Both the position numbers and the translations under genes were made by a program. From Aristolochia californica (Eukaryota > Streptophyta > Magnoliopsida > Piperales > Aristolochiaceae), in the NCBI GenBank assembly GCA_029961685.1, contig JARWKL010000008.1, forward strand, positions 14,975,981-15,039,980: DNA of 64,000 nucleotides. Direction: 5' to 3'. Positions 53,701-64,000 of the stretch are shown piece by piece (positions within the stretch are counted from its first letter, which is position 1; the number at the start of each line of letters is the position of its first letter). The notes beneath the pieces are model-generated. The model had not been told where the DNA came from. It did no database searches and saw only the letters and a list, made by a program, of their open reading frames with translations.

Positions 53701-56700
53701 TACATTCATCTTTGATCGTTTTGTCAACTTTTTGAATTGGGCAAAATAATGGATTGTTTTACTTAGGTTAATATCCCACCGCACGTTCACTTGAGAATTT
53801 AATGTTATTCTCTTTAAAAGGTTTGGATCCATAGGTTATTTGCATCTATAATATGTTTCAAGCATGCATATCCATTTTTTAAAACATGTGTAAAAAAATC
53901 TCCTTCTTTTAAAATTCCAAGCTATATGGGTTTAACTAGTGGAATTTCCATAAATTGGATAACACAACTTTTTTGTTCATTTGTGGTGTGTGAATAAATT
54001 TTCTTTACTTAAATTTGTTTATTGCTTTAAATTATTTCCGTACATAAACTCTAAAATTTTCATTTTGTTGTGATTTATTTCCCTTTTATCTCTTTTTTGT
54101 TTACAAGATGATGGGAAAGTGAAAACTTAAATTTTGATTTAAGAAAAAATATACATCTAAAATGGAAATGAACAATACACAAATTTAGAGAGATAATTGC
54201 TAAAAGTGTCTGTAACTTTTTGGGATTTTAAACTGTTTGTTGTTTTTATATATCTAGTTCTGCAATCGTCAGAAAAAGGGGGACGCGGGGAGTTTTTAAC
54301 TGAGTGTTGACCCCCAATCCATAAGTAATTCCTTACAATAATTATATCCCCATTACGAATGGTAAATCAATTTACAATCATATACGATCGTTTGGTAAGC
54401 TTTTTGTACATGGGCAAAATAATGGTTTGTTTGACTCGGGTATATATCCCACCGCTCGTTCACTTGAGAATTTGATGTTATTCTATTTAAAATGTTTTCA
54501 TCTTTAACATGTTTCAAGCATGGATATCCATTTTTTAAAACATGTGTAGAAAAAACTTTCTTATAAAATTCCGAGCTATTATGGTTGAACTAGTGGAATT
54601 TCCAAAAATTGGATAACAAAACTTTCGTGTTCATTTGTTGTGTGTGAATAAATTTTCTTTACTTACATTTGTTTATTGCTTTCAATTATTTCCATTCATA
54701 AACTCTAAAATTTTCATTTTGTTGTGATCTATTTGCCTTTTATCTCTTTTTCTGTTTACGAGATGAAAGGAAAGTGAAAACTCAATTTTTTATTTAAGAA
54801 AAAAGTATACATCTAAAATGGAAATGCACAATGCACAAATGTAGACAAAGACAATTCCTAAAAGTGATTGTATTTTTTTTGGATTTTAAACTCTTTGTAG
54901 ATTTTATATATCAGGTTCAGCAATCGCCTGGAAAATGGGGAGGCGGGGGATTTTTAACTGAGTGTTGACTCCCAATCCAAGAGTAATTCCTTACAAAAAA
55001 TATTGCACGTTACACATGATAAATTTCTTTACGATCATCTATGATCGTTAGGTTTGCTTTTTGTAAATGGAAAAATAATGGCTTGTTTAATTCGGGTATA
55101 TATCCCACCGCAAGTGCACCTGAGAATTTAATGTTATTCTCTTTCAAAGGTTTGGATCCATAGGTCATTTGCATCTTTAACACGTTTAAAGCATGGATAT
55201 CCATTTTTTTAAACATGTGTAGAAAAATCTTTCTTATAAAATTCTGAGCAATTATGGTTGAAGTTGTGGAATTTCCCAAAATTGGACAACAAAACTTTCG
55301 TGTTCATTTGTGGTGTGTGAATAAATTTTCTTTACTTTCATTTGTTTATTGCTTTCAATTCTTTTCATACATAAACTCTAAAATTTTCATTTTGTTGTGA
55401 TCTATTTGCCTTTTATCTCTTTTTTTGTTTACATGATGAAGGGAAAGTGAAGCTCAATTTTTGATATAAGAAAAAAGTATACATCTAAAATGGAAATTCA
55501 GAATGCACAAATGTAGAGAGAGATAATTCTTAAATGTGTCTGTAATTTTTTTGGATTTTAAACTCTTTGTAGTTTTTATAAATCCGGTTCAGCAATCGCC
55601 GAGAAAAAAGGGAGGCGGGGGATTTTTAACTGAGTCTTGACTTCCAATCCATAAGTAATTCCTTACAAAAAATATAACCCGTTACGCATGATAAATCACT
55701 TTACAATCATCTATGACCGTTAGGTTAGCTTTTTGTAAATTGGCAAAATAATGACTTTTTTGACTCGGGTAAATATCCCACCACACGTTCACTTGAGAAT
55801 TTAATCTTTTTCTCCTTCAATGGTTTGGATCCATAATTCATTTGCATCTTTAATACATATAAAGCGTGGATATCCATTTTTTAAAACATGTGTAGAAAAA
55901 ATTTCTTATAAAATTCCGAGCTATTAGGGTTGAATGTGGAATTTCCCAAAATTGGAAAACAAAACTTCTATGTTCATTTGTGGTGTGTGAATAAATTTTC
56001 TTTACTTATATTTCTTTATTGCTATAAATTCTTTCCATACATAAACTCTAAAATTTTCATTTTGTTGTGATCTATTTGCCTTTTATCTCTTTTTTTGTTT
56101 ACGAGATGAAGGAAAAGTGAAAACTCAAGTTTTGATTTAAGGAAAAAGTATACAAATAAAATGGAATTACACAATGCACAAATGTAGAGAGAAATAATTC
56201 AAAAAAGTGTCTGTAATTTTTGGGGATTGTAATATCTTTTTAGTTTTTATATCTCTGGTTCTGCAATCGTAGGGAAAAGGGGAGGTTGGGGATTTTTAAT
56301 TGAGTGTTGACTCCATATCTATAGACTATTACGCATGATAAATCAGTTTACAATCATCTATGATCGTTAGGTCTGCTTTTTGTAAATGGGCAAAATAATG
56401 GCTTCTTTGACTCGGGTAAATATCCTACCGCATGTTCACTTGAGAATTTAAAGTTATTCTCATTAGAAGTTTTGGATCCTTAGGTCATTTGCATCTCTAA
56501 CATGTTTCAAGCATGCATATCCATTTTTTAAAACATGTGTAGGAAAATCTCTTTCTTATAAAATTCCGAGCAACAGGGGTTGAACTAGTGGAATTTCCCA
56601 AAATTGGATTACAAAAATTTTATGTTCATTTGTTGTGTGTGAATAAATTTTCTTTAATTACATTTGTTTATATCTTTAAATTCTTTCCATACATAAACTG

Positions 56701-57560
56701 TAAAAGTTTCATTTTGTTCTAATCTATTTGCCTTTTATCTCTTTTTTTGTTTATATGATGAAGGGAAAGTGAAAACTCAAGTTTTGATTTAATAAAAAAG
56801 TATACATCTAATATGGAAATGCACAAAGCACAAATGTGGAGGGAGATAATTCCAAAATGTGTCTAAAATTTTTAAGGATTGGAAACACTTTTTCGTTTTT
56901 ATATATCAGGTTCTACAATCGTCGGGAAAAGGGGGAGGCATGGATTTTTAACAGAGTGTTGACTCCCAATCCATTAGGCATTCCTTACAAAACTATAGCC
57001 CGTTACGTATGATAAATCAGTTTACAATCATCTATGATCGTTAGGTCTGCTTTTTGTAAATGGGCAAAATAATGGCTTGTTTGACTCGGGTAAATATCCT
57101 ACCGCACGTTCACTTGAGAATGTAATGTTATTCTCTTTAGAAGGTTTGGATTCGTAGGTCATTTGCATCTTTTACATGTTTCAAGCATGCAAATCCATTT
57201 TTTGAAACTGGTGTGGAAAAATCTCTTTCTCATAAAATTCCGAGCTATTGGTGTTGAACTAGTGGAATTTCCCAAACTCGGATGACAAAACTTTTGTGTT
57301 CATTTGTGGTTTGAGAATAAATTTTATTTACTTATTTTTGTTTATTGCTTTAAATTCTTACCATACATAAACTCTTCAATTTTCATTTTGTTATGATCTT
57401 TTTGCCTTTTATCTCTTTGTTTGTATATGAGATGAAGAGAGTGAAAACTCAAGTTTTGATTTAAGAAAAAAGTATACATCAAAAATGGAAATGGACAATG
57501 CACAAATTTAGAGAGAGATAATTCCAAAAAGTTTCTGTAATTTATAGGGATTGAAAACTC

Positions 57561-57575
57561 TTTTTTTTTTTTTTT
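57561..57575 (-). repeat. T15 homopolymer
   Basis: A run of 15 T after ACTC, expanded from the usual CTCTTTTTAG of the minus-strand monomer. Confidence 0.85.
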
Positions 57576-58939
57576 GAAATATCAGGTTATGCAATCAAAC
57601 CGAAAAGCGGGAGGCGGGGGATTTTTAACTGAGTGTTGACTCCCAATCCATCAGTCATTCCTTGTAAAAATATATCCCGTAACGCATGATAAATCACTTT
57701 AAAATCATCTATGATCGTTAGGTCATCTTTTTGTAATTGGGCAAAATAATGGCTTGTTTGACTCGGGTAAATATTCAACCGCAAGTTCACTTCAGAATTT
57801 AATGTTATTCTCTTTAAAAGGTTTGGATCCATAGGTCATTTGAATCTTTAACATGTTTCAAGCATGGATATCAATTTTTTAAAACAATTGTAGAAAAATC
57901 ACTTTCTTATAAAATTCCAAGCTATTAGGTTTGAACTAGTGGATTTTTCCAAAATTGGATAACAAAACTTTTGTGTTCATTTTTTGTGTATGTATAAATT
58001 TTCTTTACTTACATTTGTTTATTGTTTTAAATTATTTCCATATATAAACTCTAAAATTTTCATTTTGTTGTGAACTATTTACCTTTTATCTCTTTTTTTA
58101 TTTACGAAATGATGGGAAAAGTGAAAACTCAAGTTTTGATTTAAGAAAAAAGTATACATCTAAAATTGAAATGCACAATTCTGGATGAGATAATTCCAAA
58201 AAGTGTTAGTAAATTTTACGGACTGTAATCGCTTTTTAGTTTTTATATATCAGGTTCTACAATCGTTGGGAAAAAAGAGGGAGGTGGGGGATTTTTAACT
58301 GATTGTTGACTCCTATTCCATCAGTCATTCCTTACAAAAATATAGCCCATTACGCATGATAATTCACTTTACAATCATCTATGATCGTTAGGTTAGCTTT
58401 TTCTGTATGGGCATAATAATGGCTTCTTTGATTCGGGTAAATATCCCACTGCACATTCACTTAAGAATTTAATGTTATTCTCTATAAAAGGTTTGGATCC
58501 ATTGGTCATTTGAATCTTTAACATGTTTCAAGCATGCATATCAATTTTTTAAAACATGTGTAGAAAAATCTTTGTTATAAATTTCCGAGCTATTAGGATT
58601 GAACTAGTAGAATTTCCCAAACTTGGATAACAAAACTTTTGTGTTCATTTCTGGTGTGTGAATAAATTTTCTTTAATAAAATTTTTTTATTCATTTAAAT
58701 TCTTTCCATACATAAACTCTAAAATTTTCATTTTGTTGTGATCTATTTGCCTCTTATCTCTTTTTTTGTTTACGAGATGAAGGGAAAGTGAAAACTCAAC
58801 TTTTTGTTTAACAAAAAATTATACATCTAAAATGGAAATGCACAATGCACAAAAGTAGAAAGAAAATTCCAAAAGTGTCTGTAATTTTTAGGGATTGTCA
58901 ACTCTTTTTAGTTTTTATATATCAGGTTATGCAGTGGTC

Positions 58940-59090
58940 GGGAAAAGGGGGCGGCGGAGAATTTTTAACTGAGTGTTGACTCCCAATCCATAAATCATTC
59001 CTTCCAAAAATATGAAAAGGGGGAGGCGAGGGATTTTTAACTGAGTGTTGAATCCCAATCCATAAGTCATTCTTTTAAAAAATATACCCC
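58940..59090 (-). repeat. ~74 bp partial tandem duplication, copy 1
   Basis: The G-rich box through AAAAATAT is repeated with the join CAAAAATAT/GAAAAGGGGGAGG at 59013/59014. The same join occurs at 63120/63121, which shows descent of both from one event. Confidence 0.88.
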
Positions 59091-62000
59091 GTTATACATG
59101 ATAAATCACTTTTCAATCTTCTATGATCGTTAGGTCAGCTTTTTTTAAATGGGCAACATATTGACTTGTTTTACTCGGGTAAATATCCCATCACACGATC
59201 ACTTGAGAATTTAATTTTATTCTCTTTAAGAGGTTCGAATCCAAAGGTCATTTACATCTTTAACATGTTTCAAGCATGCATATCCAATTTCTGAAACAAG
59301 TGTAGAAAAATCTCGTTCTTCTAAATTTCTGAGCTATTTGGGTTGAACAAGTCGAATTTCCCAAACTTGGATAACAAAACTTTTGTGTTCATTTGTGGTG
59401 TGTGAATAAATTTTCTTTACTTATATTTTTTTATTGCTTTAAATTCTTTCCATGCATAAACTCTAAAATTTTCATTTTGTTGTGATCGATTTGCCTTTTA
59501 TCACTTTTTTAGTTTACGAGATGAAGGGAAATTGCAAACTCAAGTTTTGATTTAAGAAAAAAATGTACATCTAAAATGGAAATGCACAATGCACAAATGT
59601 AGTGACTGATAAATCCAAAAAGTATCTATAATTTTTTGGGATCGTAAACTCTTTTTAGTTTTTATATATCAGGTTCTGCAATCGTCGGGAAAAGGGGGAG
59701 GCAGGGGATTTGTATCTGATTGTTGACTCCAAATCCATAAGTCATTCCTTAAAAAAATATAGCCCGTTACGCATGATCAATCACTTTGCAATCATTTATG
59801 ATCTTTAGGTCAGCTTATTGTCAATGGGGAAAATAATGATTTATTTGACTCGGGTAAATATCCCACCGCACGTTCACTTGAGAATTTAATGTTATTCTCT
59901 TTAAAAGGTTTGGATCCATAGGTCATTTACTTTTTTAACATGTTTTAAGCATGCATATCCATTTTTTAAAACATGTCTATAAAATTATCTTTCTTATAAA
60001 ATTCCGTGATATTAGGGTTTAAGTAGTAGAATTTCCTTAAATTGGATAAAAAAACTTTTATGTTCATTTGTGGTGTGTGAATAAATTTTATTTTCTTACA
60101 TTTGTTTATTGATTTAAATTATTTCCATACATAAACTCTGAAATTTATATTTAGTAGTGATCTATTTCTTTTTATCTCTTTTTTTGTTTACGAGATGAAG
60201 AGAGTGAAAACTCAAGTTTTGATTTAAAAAAATTATAGATCTAAAATGGACATGCACAATGCACAAATATAGTGAGAGATAATTCCAAAAAGTGTCTATA
60301 ATTTTTAGAGATTGTAAACTCCTTTTAATTTTTATATATCAGGTTACGTAATCGTCACGAAATGGGGGAGGCGGGGGAGTTTTATCTGACTGTTGACTCC
60401 CAATCCATAAGTCATTCCATACAAAAATGTAGCCCATTACACATAATAAATCACTATACAATCATCTATGATCTTTTGGTCAACTTTTTCAAAATGGGCA
60501 AAATAATGGCTTGTTTGACTTGGGTAAATATCCCACCACATGTTCACTTGAAAATTTAATGTTATTCTCTTGAAAAGGTTTGGATCCATAGGTCATTTTC
60601 ATCTTTAACATTTTTCAAGTATGCATATCAATTTTTTGAAATATGTGTAGAAAAATATCTTTCTTATAAAATTCTAAGATATTAGGGTTGAACTTGTGGA
60701 ATTTCCAAAACTTGGATACCAAAACTTTTGTATTCAATTGTGGTGTGTGAATAAATTTTCCTTTATTACATTTGTTTATTGATTTAAATTCTTTCCATAC
60801 ATAAACTCTAAAATTTTCATTTTGTTGTGAGCTTCCTGCCTTTTATCTCTTTTTATGTTTATGAGATGAAGGGAAAGTGAAAACCCAAGTTTTGATTTAA
60901 GAAACAAGTATAGATCTAAAATGGAAATACACAATGCACAAATGTAGAGAGATATAATTCCAAAAAGTGTCAATAATATTTAGGGATCGTAAACTCTTTT
61001 TAGCTTTTATATATCAAGTTATGCAATCATCAGGAAAAGGGGGTGGCTGGGGATTTTTAACTAAGTATTGACTCCCAATCCATCAGTCATTCCTTACAAA
61101 AAAGTAGCCCGTTACGCATGATCAATCACTTTACAATCATCTATGATCGTTATCACAGCTTTTTGTAAATGGGCAAAATAAAAGCTTGCTTGACTCGGGT
61201 AAATATCCCACCGCATGTTCACTTGAGAATTTAATGTTATTCTCTTTAAAATGTTTGGATCCATAGGTCATTTGCATCTTTAACATGTTTCAAGCATGCA
61301 TATCCATTTTTTAAAACATGTGTAGAAAAAGCTCTTTCTTATAAAATTCCGAGTTATTAGGGTTGAACAAATGGAATATCTAACACTTGGATAACAAAAG
61401 TTTTGTGTTCATTTGTATTTTCTGAATAAATTTTCTTTACTTAATTTTTTTTTTGCTTTTAATTCCTTCCATACAAAAACTCTAAAATTTTCATTTTGTT
61501 GTGATCTATTTTCCTTTTATCTCTTTTTTTTTACAAGATGAAGGGAAAGTGAATACTCAAGTTTTTGTTTAAGAAAAAAGTATACATCTAGAATGGGAAT
61601 GCACGATGCACAAAGGTAGAGAGAGATAATTCCAAAAAGTGTCTGTAATTTTTAGGTTTGTAAACTCTTTTTAGTTTTTATATATCAAATTCTGCTATTG
61701 TCGAGAAAAGGGGGAGGCAGGGGATTTTTACCTGAGTGCTGAATCCCAATCCATAAGTCTTCCTTACAGAAATATTTCCCATTACGCATGATAAATCACT
61801 TTACACTCATCTATGCTCGGTAGGTCAGCTTTTTGTAATTGGGCAAAATAATGGCTTGTTTGACGCTGGTAAATATCTCATCGCACGTCCACTTGAGAAT
61901 TTAATGTTATTCTCTTTAAAAGGTTTGGATCCATAGGTCATTTGCATCTTTAAAATATTTCAAGCATGCATATCCATTTTTTAAAACATCTGTACAAAAA

Positions 62001-63039
62001 TCACTTTCTTATAAAATTCCGAGCTATTAGGGTTGATCTAGTATAATTTCCCAAACTTAGATAACAAAACTTTTGTGTTCATTTGTGGTGTGTGAATAAA
62101 TTTTCTTTACTAACATTTTTTTATTCCTTTAAATTCTTTCCATACATAAACTCTAAAATTTTCCTTTTTTTGTGATCTATTTGACTTTTTTTTTTTTTGT
62201 TTACGAGATGATGGAAAAAGTGAAAACTCAAGTTTTGGTTTAAGAAAAAAGTATACTTTCAAAATTGAAATGCACAATGCACAAAAGTCGGAAGAGATAA
62301 TTCCAAAAAGTGTATGTAATTTTTATGGACTGTAATCTCTTTTTAGTTTTTATATATCAGGTTCTACAATCGTTGGGAAAAAAGGGAGAGGCGGGGGATT
62401 TTTATCTTAGTGTTGACTCCCAATCCATCAGTCATTCCTTAAAAAAATATACCCCGTTACGCATGATAAATCACTTTACAATCATCTATGATCATTAGGT
62501 CACCTTTCTATGAATGGGCATAATAATGGCTTTTTTGACTTGGGTAAATATCCCACTGCACGTTCACTTAAGAATTTGATATTATTCTCTTTAAAAGGTT
62601 CGGATCCATACGTCATTTAAATATTTAACATGTTTCAAGCATGCATATCCTTTTTTTCAAACATGTGCAGAAAAATCTCTATCTTATAAAATTCCGATCA
62701 ATTAGGGTTGAACAAGTAGAATTTCCAAACTTGGATAACAAAACTTTTGTGTTCATATTTGGTGTGTGAATAAATTTTCTTTACTAACATTTTTTTATTC
62801 CTTTAAATTCTTTCCATACATAAACTCTAAAATTTTCATTTTGTTGTGATCTATTTGTCTTTAATCTCTTTTTTTCTTTACGAGATGAAGGGAAAGTTAA
62901 AACTCAACTTTTTGCTTAACAAAAAATTATACATTTAAAATGGAAATGCACAATGCAAAAAAGTAGAGAGAGATAATTCCAAAAAGTGTTGGTAATTTTT
63001 AGGGACTTTCAACTCAAGTTTTTATATATCAGGTTATGC

Positions 63040-63195
63040 AATGGTCGAGAAAAGGGGGAGGCGGGGGATTTTTAACTGAGTGTTGACTCCCAATCCATAA
63101 GGTATTCCTTAAAAAAATATGAAAAGGGGGAGGCGGGGGATTTTTAATTGAGTGTTGAATCCCAATCCATAAGTCATTCTTTAAAAAAATATAGC
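63040..63195 (-). repeat. ~74 bp partial tandem duplication, copy 2
   Basis: Same structure and same junction as at 59013, about 4.1 kb away. The preceding monomers (58303 and 62412) and following monomers (59724 and 63827) also match, so a ~4.1 kb block of about 6 monomers was duplicated. Confidence 0.88.
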
Positions 63196-63800
63196 CCGTT
63201 ACGCATGATAAATCAATTTTCAATCATCTATGATCGTTAGGTCAGCTTGTTTTAAATGGGCAATATATTGACTTATTTTACTCGGATAAATATCTCACCA
63301 CACGATCACTTGAGAATTTAATTTTATTCTCTTGAAAAGGTTTGTATCCATAGGTCATTTGCATCTTTAACATGTTTCAAGCATGCATATCCAATTTTTG
63401 AAACAAGTGTAGAAAAATCTCGTTCTTATAAAATTATGAGCTTTTTGGGTAGAACAAGAGGAATTAACCAAACTTGGATAACAAAAATTTTGTGTTCATT
63501 TGTGGTGTGTGAATAAATTTTCTTTACTTACATTTTTTTATTGCTTTAAATTCTTTCTATATTAAAACACTAACATTTTCATTTTGTTGTGATCTATTTG
63601 CCTTTTATCACTTTTTTTGTTTACGAGATGAAGGGAAATTGAAAACTCAAGTTTTGATTTAAGAAAAAAGTGTACATCTAAAATGGAAATGCACAATGCA
63701 CAAATGTAGTGACTGATAAATCCAAAAAGTACCTATAAATTTTTTGGGATCGTAAACTCTTTTTAGTATTTATATATCAGATTCTGCAATCGTCGGGAAA

Positions 63801-63815
63801 GGGGGGGGGGGGGGG
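63801..63815. repeat. G15 homopolymer in the G-rich box
   Basis: Fifteen consecutive G replace the usual AGGGGGAGGCGGGGG. It may be a real loss of the A and C interruptions, or a base-calling error in a hard G-rich stretch. Confidence 0.75.
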
Positions 63816-64000
63816 ATTTTTATCTGAGTGTTGACTCCCAATCCATATGTCATTCCTTAAAAGAATAGAGCCCGTTACCATGATCAATAACTTTACAATC
63901 ATTTATGATCTTTAGGTCAGCTTATTGTAAAAGGGCAAAATATTGGTTTATTTGACTCGGGAAAATATCCCATCGCACGTTCACTTGAGAATTTAATGTT

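Larger units (their letters stand above)
45500..62420 (-). repeat. ~8.0-8.8 kb higher-order repeat (about 12 monomers), two copies
   Basis: Monomers pair by private variants. The pairs are 45552 with 54302 (GAGTGTTGACCCCCAATCC, ATATCCCCATTACGAATGG), 46900 with 54962 and 47575 with 55634 (GGTTCAGCAATCG; ACTTCTATGTTCATTTG in the latter), 48249 with 56303 (GACTCCATATC), and 48927 with 56957 (AATCCATTAGGCATTCC). Next come 49599 with 57632 (TATGCAATCAAACCGAAAAG), 50277 with 58303 (CTACAATCGTTGGGAAAAAA), 50937 with 59724 (TTTTTTGGGATCGTAAAC), 51608 with 60392 (GGGGAGTTTTATCTGA), 52285 with 61064 and 52958 with 61734. Offsets are ~8.03-8.06 kb in the middle. They become ~8.75-8.79 kb outside, where the first copy has an extra monomer (46227) and the second gains 58971. 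Confidence 0.85.
34084..64000 (-). repeat. Satellite B, minus-oriented arm: ~45 full monomers plus 3 partial
   Basis: The reverse landmark GAGTGTTGACTCCCAATCC recurs near 34112, 34783, 35457, 36116, 36777, 37451, 38128, 38768, 39444, 40121, 40798, 41462, 42127, 42803, 43415, 44084, 44740, 45390, 45552, 46227, 46900, 47575, 48249, 48927, 49599, 50277, 50937, 51608, 52285, 52958, 53634, 54302, 54962, 55634, 56303, 56957, 57632, 58303, 58971, 59045, 59724, 60392, 61064, 61734, 62412, 63080, 63153 and 63827. Block order is the exact reverse of the plus arm. The array leaves the window in mid-monomer. No gene or mobile element interrupts it. Confidence 0.96.

Noticed and set aside
34084..64000. 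TTTAGGG words resembling plant telomere repeat
   Set aside because: They occur once per monomer within ATTTTTAGGGATTGTAAA and never in tandem, so they are part of satellite B, not interstitial telomere.
1..64000. CRISPR array
   Set aside because: The periods are 178 and 672 bp with no unique spacers between short repeats. Both are ordinary eukaryotic satellites.
5675..64000. Hidden gene or further transposon insertion inside the satellite B array
   Set aside because: Walking monomer by monomer, every interval is accounted for by satellite B blocks in the expected order. Spacing anomalies are internal deletions or duplications, not foreign sequence.

Overview
The window looks like plant heterochromatin, possibly centromeric or pericentromeric. 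I find no functional host gene, no RNA gene and no prokaryotic feature. The plant call rests on two retroelements whose primer-binding sites match the 3' end of plant initiator-methionine tRNA, on the strong AT-richness, and on two large satellite families. I did not recognise either satellite, so I name no species.

Layout. (1) 1-4103: a head-to-tail array of about 23 copies of a ~178-180 bp satellite (satellite A), all in one orientation. (2) 4104-5674: the 5' end of an LTR retrotransposon. It has a ~1.39 kb LTR (4104-5492) with TGTT...AACA ends, a primer-binding site at 5495-5506, and an ORF start at 5516. The LTR is split by a complete 350 bp TRIM (terminal-repeat retrotransposon in miniature) on the minus strand at 4126-4475, with two 121 bp terminal repeats. 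(3) 5675-34082: about 43 copies of an unrelated ~672 bp satellite (satellite B), read here as plus. (4) 34083-34111: a single orientation switch. (5) 34084-64000: about 45 more full copies of satellite B on the minus strand, running off the window edge.

Fine structure. Most satellite B monomers are 660-680 bp. Shared diagnostic mutations reveal higher-order structure. On the minus arm, a block of about 12 monomers (~8.03-8.06 kb) occurs twice (about 45.5-53.6 kb and 54.3-62.4 kb) with single-monomer gains and losses, and a further ~4.1 kb block repeat is nested near the right edge. On the plus arm, similar ~8.04 kb, 7.35 kb and 6.0-6.7 kb spacings are seen. Several monomers carry internal deletions or short tandem duplications, and some of these scars were copied to other positions, which shows array turnover.

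The most notable feature is the head-to-head switch at ~34.08 kb. It lies at a short inverted repeat already present inside each monomer, and the arms beside it are diverged, so it is not a simple fold-back sequencing artefact. The retrotransposon ORF runs directly into satellite B about 53 codons after its ATG. All longer ORFs elsewhere are chance readings of satellite monomers. There are no cooperating genes to describe.
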